A stretch of 64,000 bases of DNA, taken from assembly GCA_046052145.1 (NCBI GenBank), contig JBJOMW010000007.1, forward strand, positions 97,324-161,323, given 5' to 3'. This stretch comes from Falsiroseomonas sp046052145. GTDB lineage: Bacteria; Pseudomonadota; Alphaproteobacteria; Acetobacterales; Acetobacteraceae. The notes beneath the pieces are model-generated. The model had not been told where the DNA came from. It made no database searches and saw nothing but the letters and a program-made list of their open reading frames with translations. The position numbers and the translations under genes were made by a program. The first letter of the stretch is position 1. Each line of letters starts with the position of its first letter. Positions 55,018 to 63,642 of the stretch are shown piece after piece.

Positions 55018-55147
55018 CTCGTCATGTTCCCGTCAGGATTAAAGGGGCCCGGGGCCGGCATCGGGCCCGAGGGCGGGCTGGCACGCCGCCGCACCCTGGC
55101 CGCCCACCTTCCCCCCAACCCCTGGCACCCCTGGCCCTGGACAATCC

Positions 55148-55161
55148 GGCCCGATCGGGCC
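55148..55161. promoter_or_regulatory. 14-bp palindrome upstream of acpXL
   Basis: GGCCCGATCGGGCC, a perfect palindrome, lies 36-49 nt before the acpXL start, where an operator or promoter-proximal site would be expected. A G+C-rich palindrome can arise by chance here. The rest of the 179-nt gap (55018-55196) holds no gene. Confidence 0.3.
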
Positions 55162-55196
55162 AAGAGGCCCCTTCCCGTCCGCCCGGAGCCTGCCCC

Positions 55197-55487
55197 ATGA
55201 CGTCGCCGGTGTTCGACCGCATCCGAGACATCATCGCCGAGAACAGCGAAGTGCCCGCCGAAAAGATCACGGCGGAGGCGCATGTCATCAACGATCTCGG
55301 GATCGACAGCCTCGACTTCCTCGACATCGTCTTCGCCATCGACAAGGCCTTCGGCATCAAGGTCCCGGTCGAGGCCTGGACGCAGGAAGTGAATGCCGGC
55401 AAGGCCCCGGCCGAGCAGTACTTCGTCATGGGCAACCTGGCCCAGCGGATCGAGGAACTGGTCGCGGCGAAGCAGGCCGGCGGCTGA
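55197..55487 (+). CDS. acpXL: Acyl carrier protein AcpXL for very-long-chain fatty acid synthesis
   Basis: A 96-residue carrier protein; Ser38 in LGIDSLDFLD takes the 4'-phosphopantetheine. AcpXL differs from the housekeeping ACP by the C-terminal segment EAWTQEVNAGKAPAEQYF, present here. In rhizobia it carries the 27-hydroxyoctacosanoate chain that is attached to lipid A. The ATG at 55197 has GGAG six to ten bases upstream. It is first of a six-gene, tightly spaced operon, all genes reading plus. Confidence 0.95.
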   Translation: MTSPVFDRIRDIIAENSEVPAEKITAEAHVINDLGIDSLDFLDIVFAIDKAFGIKVPVEAWTQEVNAGKAPAEQYFVMGNLAQRIEELVAAKQAGG

Positions 55488-55520
55488 GACAACCCGACCC
55501 CGCGGAGGCACCAGGCCGCC

Positions 55521-55976
55521 ATGCGGCTCGAATACTTCCAGATGGTTGACCGCGTCGTTGCCCTCGGCGACGGCGACATCACCGTCGCCTCCACGGTCCC
55601 GGACGCAAGCCCGGTCTTCGAAGGCCATTTCCCCGGCCACCCGATTCTGCCCGGCGTGCTGATGGTGGAAACCATGGCCCAGACCGGTGGCTGGCTGCTG
55701 CTGGCCCTGAACGACCTGACCCGCATGCCCTTCCTGTCGAAGGTGAATGAGGCGAAGTTCCGCGGCTTCGTGACGCCGGGGGCGGAACTCACCGTCCAGG
55801 CTAGCCTGGTCCATGACGGCTCCGGCTATGCCGTGGTCGCGGCCCGCATCGAGGCCGCCGGCAAGCGCGTGGCGGATGCCGAGATCACCTATCGCGTGAT
55901 GCCCTTCCCCGCCCCCGAGCTGGAGGCGATGATGCGCGACACGGCGCGCCGCATCGGCCTGCCCGGACACGCCTGA
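55521..55976 (+). CDS. fabZXL: 3-hydroxyacyl-ACP dehydratase FabZ-type (FabZXL)
   Basis: A 151-residue hot-dog-fold dehydratase. The family motif HFPGHPILPGVLMVE contains the catalytic H36, and E50 is the second catalytic residue. It removes water from 3-hydroxyacyl-ACP during elongation; in this operon it presumably acts on AcpXL-bound chains. It is 33 nt after acpXL and 3 nt before the KS-like gene. The gene symbol follows the rhizobial cluster naming. Confidence 0.9.
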   Translation: MRLEYFQMVDRVVALGDGDITVASTVPDASPVFEGHFPGHPILPGVLMVETMAQTGGWLLLALNDLTRMPFLSKVNEAKFRGFVTPGAELTVQASLVHDGSGYAVVAARIEAAGKRVADAEITYRVMPFPAPELEAMMRDTARRIGLPGHA

Positions 55977-55979
55977 CGC

Positions 55980-57182
55980 ATGGCTGCCAACGACATCTGG
56001 ATCACCGGCATCGGCCTGGTGTCCTGCGCCGGCGAAGGCCGCGCGGCGCATCTGGCTGCGCTCGGCTCCGCCGCGCCGCCGGCGCTGGACGACGCCACCT
56101 TCACGCCCTTCGCCGTTCATCCGGGCCCGGCGCTCGAGCTCGATCGGCAGATCCCGAAGAAGGGCGACCAGCGCCAGATGGAGACCTGGCAGCGGCTGGG
56201 CACCTATGCCGCGGGGCTGGCGATCGACGATGCCGGCGCGCGCGAGCTGGTCGCCGATATGGACCTGATCGTCGCCGCCGGCGGCGGGGAGCGCGACATC
56301 GCCCTCGACGACCAGGTGCTCTCGGCGCTCGCCCCGCTGCCGCCGGCCGAGGCCGCGGTGAAGCTGAACGAGATGCTGGCCAGCGGCCTGCGCCCGACCC
56401 TGTTCCTGGCGCAGCTGTCCAATCTGCTCGCGGGCAATATCTCCATCGTGCACGGCGTCACCGGCGCGTCCCGCACCTTCATGGGCGAGGAACAGGCCGG
56501 CGCCGACGCGGTGCGCATCGCGGCCGCAAGGCTGGCGGAGGGGTCCTCCCGTATCGCCCTCGTCGGCGGCGCCTACAGCGCGGCGCGCTGGGACATGCTG
56601 CTGCTCTATCACGCGGGCGGGCTGCTGCGCCGCGGCCCTTGGGCGCCCGTCTTCTCGCGCGAGGATGCGCCGGGTGCGGTCACCGGCACCCAGGCCGCTT
56701 TCCTGGTGCTGGAGACGGAAGCCGGCGCGCGCGCCCGCGGCGCGAAGGGCCTCGCCCGGCTCGGCGCGATCGCCACCGGCCAGGCCCGCCGCAGCGCGGC
56801 CGACACGGGACACGAGGCGATGGCCCAGGCCTTCCGGCGCATCGCGCCGCGCCTTGGCGCCGGGCGCCTGCCGGTGATCTCCGGCTGCTCAGGCGCCGCC
56901 ACGGCGACCGTGCTGGAGCGCGAAGTACTAGGCGGACTCTACCAGCCGCTGGCAGTCCGCGCGACGGGCAGCCGCATCGGCTGGGGCGCGGAGGCAACCT
57001 TCCCGGCCAATGTCGCGCTCGCCGCGCTCTGCCTTTCGGCCGGCGTCTTCCCGGCGCCGCTGGAAGCTCTCGAAGCGCCGCTGGAGGCCGCGCCCTCCGA
57101 CATCCTCGTCACCGGCTTCGCCGCCTGGCGCGGCGAGGCAATGGCGCATTTGGCGCAGATCCCGGCGGGGGAGCAGCCATGA
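55980..57182 (+). CDS. fabF2XL: KS-like chain-length-factor-type protein (FabF2XL), catalytically degenerate
   Basis: A 400-residue thiolase-fold protein related to 3-oxoacyl-ACP synthase II. The active-site cysteine position (normally TACATG) reads HGVTGAS with V160. The two catalytic histidines are also missing: the NAHGTST region is SGCSGAAT and the KSMLGHT region is GSRIGWG. It therefore cannot condense chains alone. By analogy with the KS-alpha/KS-beta pairs of type II polyketide synthases it probably dimerises with the active KS encoded next and measures chain length. Its TGA overlaps the ATG of that gene. Confidence 0.88.
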   Translation: MAANDIWITGIGLVSCAGEGRAAHLAALGSAAPPALDDATFTPFAVHPGPALELDRQIPKKGDQRQMETWQRLGTYAAGLAIDDAGARELVADMDLIVAAGGGERDIALDDQVLSALAPLPPAEAAVKLNEMLASGLRPTLFLAQLSNLLAGNISIVHGVTGASRTFMGEEQAGADAVRIAAARLAEGSSRIALVGGAYSAARWDMLLLYHAGGLLRRGPWAPVFSREDAPGAVTGTQAAFLVLETEAGARARGAKGLARLGAIATGQARRSAADTGHEAMAQAFRRIAPRLGAGRLPVISGCSGAATATVLEREVLGGLYQPLAVRATGSRIGWGAEATFPANVALAALCLSAGVFPAPLEALEAPLEAAPSDILVTGFAAWRGEAMAHLAQIPAGEQP

Positions 57183-58447
57183 GCCGCTTCACGGACCATG
57201 CCGGCCGGCCGCTCGTAGCGGTGACCGGCATCGGCGTCGTCACGCCGCTTGGCCTTGGCGTGGCCGACAACTGGGCGGCGCTGACCGCCGGCCGCTCGGG
57301 CATCCGCCGCATCACCCGCTTCCCGACCGAGCATCTGCGCACGACCATCGCCGGCACGGTCGAACTGCCCGGCGAGGACACCGGGGCGATGACCTCCTCC
57401 CAGCGCGTCGCGCGCTACGCGACCCTGGTGGCAGAGGAAGCGCTGGCGCAGGCAGGGTTCGACAAGGGCGGCTTCCCGGGCCCGCTGATGCTCGGCATGC
57501 CGCCGGTCGAGACCGAGTGGGCGTATCGCTTCCGCCTGGCCGCGCGCGCCGCCCCCGCAGCACCGCTCTACCCGGCGCTGATCGAGGCCGCTGCGAATTG
57601 GGACGAGATGTATGAACTCGCCGCCTTCGCTGGCGTCGGCGAGCAGCTGGCCGCGCGCTTCGGCACGCGCGGCGCACCCATTGCCATCTCCACCGCCTGC
57701 GCCACCGGCGCCTCCGCGATCCAGCTCGGCGTCGAGGCGATCCGCCGCGGCGAGGCTGAGGCCGCGCTCGCCATCGGCGCGGATGGCACGGTGCAGCCAG
57801 AGGCGCTGATCCGCTTCTCCCTGCTTTCGGCGCTGTCCACGCGCAATGACGACCCGGCCAAGGCCGCACGGCCCTTCGAGAAGTCGCGCGATGGCTTCGT
57901 GATGAGCGAGGGCGCGGCCTGCCTGGTGCTGGAAAGCCTGGAACACGCCCGCGCACGCGGCGCCAATGTGCTGGGCCTCATCCGCGGCTGCGGCGAGAAA
58001 TCCGACAGCTTCCACCGCACCCGCTCCAACCCCTCGGGCGAGGCGATCATCCGCGCGATGCGCAACACCATCGCCGATGCGGGGCTCGAGCCCAGCGCGA
58101 TCGGCTATGTCAACGCGCATGGCACCTCGACGCCCGAGAACGACAAGATGGAGACGCTCGGCCTGCGCGCCGTCTTCGGCGAAAGCGCGCCGCCGATCTC
58201 CTCCAACAAATCGATGCTCGGCCACACGCTGAGCGCGGCCGGCGCGATCGAGGCGGTGTTCAGCCTGCTGACCATCCGGAACCAGCTGCTACCGCCCACC
58301 ATCAACCACGAGGAGCCGGACCCGGCCATCACGCTCGACGTGGTGCCGAACACGGCGCGCGCGGCGAAGGTGACGCATGTGCTGTCCAACAGCTTCGGCT
58401 TCGGCGGGCAGAATGTCTGTCTCGTGATCTCGGGAGAACCCGCCTGA
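57179..58447 (+). CDS. fabF1XL: 3-oxoacyl-ACP synthase (FabF1XL), active subunit
   Basis: A 422-residue FabF-type ketosynthase with an intact triad: C174 in STACATGAS, H314 in NAHGTST and H349 in KSMLGHT. It elongates malonyl-ACP units, here presumably on AcpXL to C26-C28 length. The start ATG overlaps the previous stop (ATGA), which couples its translation to the degenerate partner. Family resemblance is closest to the rhizobial FabF1XL. Confidence 0.93.
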   Translation: MSRFTDHAGRPLVAVTGIGVVTPLGLGVADNWAALTAGRSGIRRITRFPTEHLRTTIAGTVELPGEDTGAMTSSQRVARYATLVAEEALAQAGFDKGGFPGPLMLGMPPVETEWAYRFRLAARAAPAAPLYPALIEAAANWDEMYELAAFAGVGEQLAARFGTRGAPIAISTACATGASAIQLGVEAIRRGEAEAALAIGADGTVQPEALIRFSLLSALSTRNDDPAKAARPFEKSRDGFVMSEGAACLVLESLEHARARGANVLGLIRGCGEKSDSFHRTRSNPSGEAIIRAMRNTIADAGLEPSAIGYVNAHGTSTPENDKMETLGLRAVFGESAPPISSNKSMLGHTLSAAGAIEAVFSLLTIRNQLLPPTINHEEPDPAITLDVVPNTARAAKVTHVLSNSFGFGGQNVCLVISGEPA

Positions 58448-59469
58448 TGCGCGCGCTGCGGCTGCATGGCGACCGCGACCTGCGGCTGGAGGAGATGGCG
58501 CCCCCGCCCCCGCCGGGCCCAGGCGAGATCCAGATCCGCGTCCGCGCCGTCTCGCTCAACCACATCGATGTCTGGGGCTGGCGCGGCATGGCCTTCGCGC
58601 AGCGCCAGCTGCCGCTGACCGTCGGCGCCGAAGCCTCGGGCGAGGTGGTGGCGATTGGCGAGGGCGTGACGGGTTGGGCCATCGGCGACCGTGCGACGCC
58701 CTATGGCGCGCGCACCTGCGGCACCTGCCACGCCTGCACCTCAGGCCGCGACAATCTCTGCGAGAACGTCCAGGGCGTCGCAGGCTTCCACATCGACGGC
58801 TTCGCGCGGGAGCTGGCCAATTGGCCGGCGCGGACGCTGGTGAAGGTGCCGGCCAGCGTCACCTTCGAGGATGCGGCGTGCTCCACCGTCACCTTCGGCA
58901 CGGTCGAGCACATGCTGTTCGACAATGCGAAGCTGCAGCCGGGCGAGACCATTCTGATCCAGGCGGCGGGCTCGGGCATCGGCTCGGTCGCGATCCGCGC
59001 GGCCAAGGCGCTTGGCTGCACGGTGATCGCGACCGCCGGCGATGATGAGAAATGCGCCAAGGCGAAGGAACTCGGCGCCGATCATGTGGTGAACTACGCC
59101 GAGAAGAATTTCTCGACTGTCGCGCGGCGCGTCACCGACAAGCGCGGCGTGGATGTGGTGTTCGAGCATGTGGGGGCTGCGACCTGGGCGGCCTCGCTGC
59201 TCAGCTTGCGCATGGGCGGGCGGCTGGTGACCTGCGGCTCCACCTCTGGCGTCAGCGCCGACACCAATCTGATGATGATCTTCCAGCGCCAGCTGCACAT
59301 CTTCGGCAGCTTCGGCTGCCGGATCGAGAATGTGCGCAACGCGGTCGCGAAGATGGCGTCCGGCATCCGACCGGTGCTGGATACTGTCGTGCCGCTCGAT
59401 CGCTTCTCCGAAGGGCTGGAGCGGCTGGAATCCCGCCGCGTCTTCGGGAAGATCATTGTAACCCTCTGA
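58447..59469 (+). CDS. adh2XL: Medium-chain alcohol dehydrogenase of the VLCFA cluster (AdhXL)
   Basis: A 340-residue MDR-family oxidoreductase. Four cysteines C91, C94, C97 and C105 form the structural-zinc lobe. The catalytic-zinc Cys of classical alcohol dehydrogenases is replaced (LNHIDVW), and GHExxG reads GAEASG. It may thus be a reductase without catalytic zinc, like the enoyl reductase group. NADPH loop AAGSGIGSVAI follows. It probably reduces an enoyl- or ketoacyl-AcpXL. The start overlaps the preceding stop (TGATG). Confidence 0.88.
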   Translation: MRALRLHGDRDLRLEEMAPPPPPGPGEIQIRVRAVSLNHIDVWGWRGMAFAQRQLPLTVGAEASGEVVAIGEGVTGWAIGDRATPYGARTCGTCHACTSGRDNLCENVQGVAGFHIDGFARELANWPARTLVKVPASVTFEDAACSTVTFGTVEHMLFDNAKLQPGETILIQAAGSGIGSVAIRAAKALGCTVIATAGDDEKCAKAKELGADHVVNYAEKNFSTVARRVTDKRGVDVVFEHVGAATWAASLLSLRMGGRLVTCGSTSGVSADTNLMMIFQRQLHIFGSFGCRIENVRNAVAKMASGIRPVLDTVVPLDRFSEGLERLESRRVFGKIIVTL

Positions 59470-59470
59470 C

Positions 59471-60373
59471 ATGGCCGGCCGTCTCCAACGGCTAGGCGAC
59501 GAAGCGCTCGCCGCACTTGTGCGGGGCACTTTCGCGCTGGTGCGCGCCCTTGGCCCTGATCGCGCCTCGAATCTCGGTGGCGCGGGCGCGCGGCTGCTCG
59601 GGCCGCTGACGCCGGCCCATCGCATCGCGCGCGAGAACATCGAAGCCAGCTTCCCGGAGAAGACACCCGCCGAGCGCGCTGCCATCCTCCGCGGCGCCTG
59701 GGAGAATCTCGGCCGGACCGCGGCCGAATACGTCCATATGGGCGATATCTTCGACTTCGACCCCGAACACCCGAACACCGGCCGCATCGAGATCCCCGAG
59801 GACAGCATCGCCCGCTTCGTGCAGCTGCGCGAGGACGGCAAGCCCGCGATCTTCTTCGCAGCCCATCTGGCGAATTGGGAACTGCCCGCGGTCGCCGCGA
59901 AAAGCTACGGCCTGCCGTCCGCCGCGCTCTACCGCACGCCGAACAACCCGCGCATCGCGCGCGACGTGCTGCGCATGCGCCGCGACGTGATGGGCGAATT
60001 GATCCCGGCCGGCACCACCGCGCCCATCCGCATGATGGAAGCGCTCGATGCCGGGCTGCATCTCGGCATGCTGGTGGATCAGCGCTTCGGCCGCGGCCCG
60101 CGCATCCGCTTCCTCGGCCGTGCCGCCAGCGCCAACCCGCTGCTGGCGCGCCTCGCGCGGCGCTTCGACTGCCCCGTGCATGGCGCGCGCGCCATCCGCC
60201 TGCCCGGCAACCGCTTCCGGCTGGAGATGACAGAGGAAGTCCACCTGCCGCGCGATGCGCGCGGTCAGGTGGATATCGACGCCGCGACCCAGGCCATCAA
60301 TGACATCATCGAGGGCTGGATCCGCGAACACCCCGACCAGTGGCTGTGGCAGCACCGCCGCTGGCGGGTGTAG
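59471..60373 (+). CDS. lpxXL: Lipid A very-long-chain acyltransferase LpxXL
   Basis: A 300-residue membrane-associated acyltransferase of the LpxL/HtrB family. The HX4(D/E) catalytic motif is H132-LANW-E137. The N-terminus has a short hydrophobic segment. It would move the AcpXL-bound very-long-chain acyl group to lipid A, completing the operon's role. One nt separates it from the dehydrogenase gene; the next gene downstream is convergent after 12 nt. Confidence 0.92.
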   Translation: MAGRLQRLGDEALAALVRGTFALVRALGPDRASNLGGAGARLLGPLTPAHRIARENIEASFPEKTPAERAAILRGAWENLGRTAAEYVHMGDIFDFDPEHPNTGRIEIPEDSIARFVQLREDGKPAIFFAAHLANWELPAVAAKSYGLPSAALYRTPNNPRIARDVLRMRRDVMGELIPAGTTAPIRMMEALDAGLHLGMLVDQRFGRGPRIRFLGRAASANPLLARLARRFDCPVHGARAIRLPGNRFRLEMTEEVHLPRDARGQVDIDAATQAINDIIEGWIREHPDQWLWQHRRWRV

Positions 60374-60385
60374 CGCAGCGGCTGC

Positions 60386-60946
60386 TCAGCCTTCGGGCGC
60401 GAAGGCTGTGATCTTGCTGCCGTTGATCGCCAGCGCCGCCATCAGCCCCTGCTGGTTGAAGCTGATCGCATAGACCGGCTCCGTCAGCGTGCTGGAGGTG
60501 ACATTCGCCTGCACCCCGGCATTCAGCACCACCACCGAAGGCCCGGTGCCGATCTCCCACCCACCCGCGCTGCGGAGCGCGGTGAGCGCGTCCTCCCGCA
60601 TGAAGAACATCGCGAGCCCCGCCGTCTGCGCGCCGGCCAGCAGCCCGAAGGACGCGCCGGCGATGCTGTAATAGCCGGCCGTCACGCCACCGCGGAGCAG
60701 CGCGCCTTCGCCATACTGCCCGCCGAGGATGAAGCCGCCGCTGAGGATGCGCGGGAAGATCAGCTGCGCAACGGAAGCCCGCAGCAGCGGCTCAGCATTC
60801 GACATGCTGCGCAGCCGGCCGAGCGCGGCGGCGACATTGGCGTCGATCTCGGCGCGCGTGGTCGCGCGCGCGGATCCTGGCATTGCGACGCCGATGGTGG
60901 CGGCGGCGGCAAGCAGGCGGACGGCGTGGCGTCTCGTCGCAGGCAT
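60386..60946 (-). CDS. SYLF-domain (Ysc84-like) lipid-binding protein
   Basis: A 186-residue protein with a Tat/Sec-like signal (ends SARA) and a SYLF domain. The features GGFILGGQYGEGALL, GYYSIAGASFGLLAGAQ and VVLNAG are typical. SYLF proteins bind phosphoinositides in eukaryotes; bacterial members are exported and uncharacterised. The ATG at 60946 is chosen because AGGAGG sits six nt upstream, while the upstream ATG (60961) would lie inside that ribosome site. Confidence 0.88.
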   Translation of the reverse strand: MPATRRHAVRLLAAAATIGVAMPGSARATTRAEIDANVAAALGRLRSMSNAEPLLRASVAQLIFPRILSGGFILGGQYGEGALLRGGVTAGYYSIAGASFGLLAGAQTAGLAMFFMREDALTALRSAGGWEIGTGPSVVVLNAGVQANVTSSTLTEPVYAISFNQQGLMAALAINGSKITAFAPEG

Positions 60947-60994
60947 GGCTTCCCTCCTCATGCGTGAGGAGGGAAGCCTACACCCGGGCTGGGC

Positions 60995-61888
60995 TCACGC
61001 GCCGCCGGGCGCGACGATGTGCGTGGTGATCCGCATCACGCCTTCGAGACCGGCGACGCAGACATCCCCCGGCTTCAGATAAAGCTCCGCCGCATTCGGA
61101 TGCCCGATCGCGGTGCCCCGCGGTGCGCCGGTGGCGATGACGTCGCCCGGCTCGAAGGGCATGAAGCGGCTGAAATGGGCGATGATGCCCTCGATCCGGT
61201 GGATGTACTCGTCGGTGTTCACGCGCAGGCGTTGCTGCCCATTCACCTCGCAGGTCAGCCACAGATCATAGGGATCGGCGATCTCCGCCAACGGCACGGC
61301 ATAGGGGCCGACCGGCGTGAAGCCCGGCATGTTCTTGGAGACCCAGAACTTGGTGCCAAGCTGCACCTCCTGCTTCTGAATCTCCCGCGCCGTCAGGTCG
61401 TTGAGGACTGTGATCGCGCCGACATAGTCGCGCGCACGCTCCCGCGGGACCTGGAAGGCGCGCTTCGTGACGATGAAGGCCAGTTCCGGCTCGTAGTCGA
61501 AGGTGGAGATGCCGTCGGGGCGCACCACCCGCGAGCCATCACCGACCAGGGTCTCGGTCAGCTTGACGAAGCTCGTCGGCTCCTGCGGGTCTTCCTTCAG
61601 CATGCCCTGCGCGACCAGCTCGGCGCGGTGCACCTTGCTGTTCTTGCCGACGCAGAAGATCTTGCCCGGGTCCGGGATCGGCGGCAGCAGGTGGCACTCT
61701 GCCAGCTTCAGGCGCAGCTTCGCCGCCGCGACGAAGCCGCGCAGCTCCGCGATCGGCAGCAGCAGCGCGCGCCGCATGTCCCAGCCACGCCCATGCGCCG
61801 CGGTGAGGTCGAGCATCTCCTCGCCCTCCACCGCGCCAAGCCTTGGGCGCACATCGCCGGGCGAGAGAAACGTCGCCAACCTGATCAT
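60995..61888 (-). CDS. Fumarylacetoacetate hydrolase-family protein
   Basis: A 297-residue FAH-superfamily hydrolase. The metal-binding motif FDYEPELAFIV is followed by FWVSKNMPGFTPVGPY and EPGDVIATGAPRGTAIG. These enzymes cleave C-C bonds of diketo acids in aromatic or homoprotocatechuate breakdown; the exact substrate is unknown. The start is the ATG at 61888, a shorter frame than the maximum. It shares strand and tight spacing (8 nt) with the TctC/Bug gene upstream, suggesting uptake and degradation of one carboxylate. Confidence 0.9.
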   Translation of the reverse strand: MIRLATFLSPGDVRPRLGAVEGEEMLDLTAAHGRGWDMRRALLLPIAELRGFVAAAKLRLKLAECHLLPPIPDPGKIFCVGKNSKVHRAELVAQGMLKEDPQEPTSFVKLTETLVGDGSRVVRPDGISTFDYEPELAFIVTKRAFQVPRERARDYVGAITVLNDLTAREIQKQEVQLGTKFWVSKNMPGFTPVGPYAVPLAEIADPYDLWLTCEVNGQQRLRVNTDEYIHRIEGIIAHFSRFMPFEPGDVIATGAPRGTAIGHPNAAELYLKPGDVCVAGLEGVMRITTHIVAPGGA

Positions 61889-61896
61889 CGTCTTCG

Positions 61897-62871
61897 CTAC
61901 TCCAGTGTGATGCCGCGTTCGCGGACGACGCGCTGCCACTTGGCGATATCGGCGTCCACATAGCGGGTGAAATCGTCGGGCGTCATCGGCTCCGGCTCGG
62001 CGCCAAGCGGTGCCATGCGCGTGCGCGTATCGGCGGTGTTGAGGCCGCGCGCGGCTTCGGCGGAGATGCGCTCAGCCAGCGCCTGCGATATGCCCTTCGG
62101 GCCGAACAGGCCGAACCAGCCGACAGCGGAATAGCCCGGCAGCCCGCTCTCGGCCGCCGTCGGCAGGCCGGGGAGCAGGTCGGTGCGGCGCTCGGCGGTG
62201 ACGGCCAAATTCACCACGGCGTTGGCCTGCACCGCGGCGGCAACCGTCTGCGGCGGCGCGAACATCAGCTGGATGCGCCCGCCGATCAGGTCGTTCAGCG
62301 CGGGGCCGGTGCCGCGATAGGGCACATGCAGCATCTCGATCCCGGCCATGGAGGCAAACAGCTCCGCCGCCAGATGGCTCGCCGCGCCGGTGCCGGAACT
62401 GCCGAAGGCCAGCGCGCCCGGCCGCGCCTTGGCGAGCGCGATCAGCCCCGCAACATCGCGCACGCCGAGCGAGGGGTTCACCGCAATCACATAGGCGGGC
62501 GCGGTGACCAGGCTGATGGGCGTGAGTTCGTCCCGCACCGCGAAGGGCCGTGCGCCGCCGGGGCCGGCCAGCCCCATGATGCCGCCGGTGGAGGTGACCA
62601 TCAGCGTGTGGCCATCCGGCTGCGCGCGCTGGACCTGCTGCAGGCCGATGCGACCCGCCGCACCGCCGCGATTCTCGATGACGACGGATTGCCGCCACGC
62701 CTCCTGGAAATGCTGGCCGAGCAGCCGCGCGAGCACATCCGTGCCGCCGCCCGGCGGGAAGGGCACGACGATGCTGACGGTGCGGTTCGGGAAAGCGTCC
62801 TGTGCCCGGACTGCGCGCGGCAAAGCAAGCGCCGGAACAGCGGCCAGCAGGTGGCGACGGCGGATGGGCAT
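61897..62871 (-). CDS. TctC/Bug-family periplasmic solute-binding protein (third of three)
   Basis: A 324-residue binding protein with signal (MPIRRRHLLAAVPALALP), NRTVSIVVPFPPGGGTDVLAR, NRGGAAGRIGLQQVQRA and HVPYRGTGPALNDLIGGRIQ. The ATG at 62871 is the last before the twin-arginine-like signal. It is 8 nt from the FAH-family gene and is probably cotranscribed with it. Tripartite membrane genes are not in the window. Confidence 0.92.
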   Translation of the reverse strand: MPIRRRHLLAAVPALALPRAVRAQDAFPNRTVSIVVPFPPGGGTDVLARLLGQHFQEAWRQSVVIENRGGAAGRIGLQQVQRAQPDGHTLMVTSTGGIMGLAGPGGARPFAVRDELTPISLVTAPAYVIAVNPSLGVRDVAGLIALAKARPGALAFGSSGTGAASHLAAELFASMAGIEMLHVPYRGTGPALNDLIGGRIQLMFAPPQTVAAAVQANAVVNLAVTAERRTDLLPGLPTAAESGLPGYSAVGWFGLFGPKGISQALAERISAEAARGLNTADTRTRMAPLGAEPEPMTPDDFTRYVDADIAKWQRVVRERGITLE

Positions 62872-63018
62872 GGCGGTTTCCTCCATCACCAGATTGGGCC
62901 GGGCGCCGCACCGGGCCAAGAGGGGGCGGCCCAGATGGATCGCCACGCGGGACGTCCGGGGGACTGGCATCCTGCCCCCGCAACCCCCTACAACGCAGCA
63001 TCCTCAGGGAGAACGACC

Positions 63019-63642
63019 GTGAAGCTCTTCTACTCGCCCGGCGCCTGCTCGCTCGGCATCCACATCATCCTGGAGGAGATCGGCAAGCCCTACGATCTCG
63101 CGCTCGTCGCGCTGAAGGATGGCGCGCAGCACAAGCCAGACTTCGTGGCGGTGAACCCGAAGTCGAAGGTGCCGGCGCTCGATCGCGGCGACGGCAAGGT
63201 GCTGACGGAATTCCCGGCGATCGCGCTGTGGCTTGGGAAGTCGAACGCGGCGGCCGGCCTGGTCCCCGCCGATCTCGAGGGCGAGACGCGCTGCCTGGAG
63301 ATGTTGGATTACGTCTGCGGCACGATCCATCCGCAGGCCTTCACCCGCCAGTTCCGCCCCGCCAATTTCGCCCTCCGCGAGGAGGACCACCCGAAGGTCA
63401 TCGAGACCGGCAAGCAGAACGCCGTGAAGTATTTCGACGTCCTGCAGAAGGGCTGGCATGGCGGGACCTGGGCGCTGTCCTCGGGCTATTCGGTCGCTGA
63501 CGCCGCGCTGTTCTTCGTCGAGTTCTGGGCCACGCGCCGCTCGGGCCTGACGCTGCCGCCGGCGCTGGATGCGCATCTGAAGGCGATGCTGGCGCGGCCC
63601 GCCGTGCAGCGGGCGCTGGCGCAGGAAGGGCTCGCGGCCTGA
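63019..63642 (+). CDS. Glutathione S-transferase
   Basis: A 207-residue GST starting MKLFYSPGACSLGIHIILEE, which matches beta-class GSTs, with the conserved cysteine in GACS. The N-terminal thioredoxin-like domain (about 1-80: NPKSKVPALD) is followed by a helical C-terminal domain with SVADAALFF. The GTG start at 63019 has GGGAGAA upstream. The stop overlaps the ATG of the next GST (TGATG), so the two are coupled. Confidence 0.93.
   Translation: MKLFYSPGACSLGIHIILEEIGKPYDLALVALKDGAQHKPDFVAVNPKSKVPALDRGDGKVLTEFPAIALWLGKSNAAAGLVPADLEGETRCLEMLDYVCGTIHPQAFTRQFRPANFALREEDHPKVIETGKQNAVKYFDVLQKGWHGGTWALSSGYSVADAALFFVEFWATRRSGLTLPPALDAHLKAMLARPAVQRALAQEGLAA

Noticed and set aside
55123..55137. TGGCAC-N5 element before acpXL resembling a sigma-54 promoter
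   Set aside because: The -12 part reads GCCC rather than TTGC, so the match fails at the key position.
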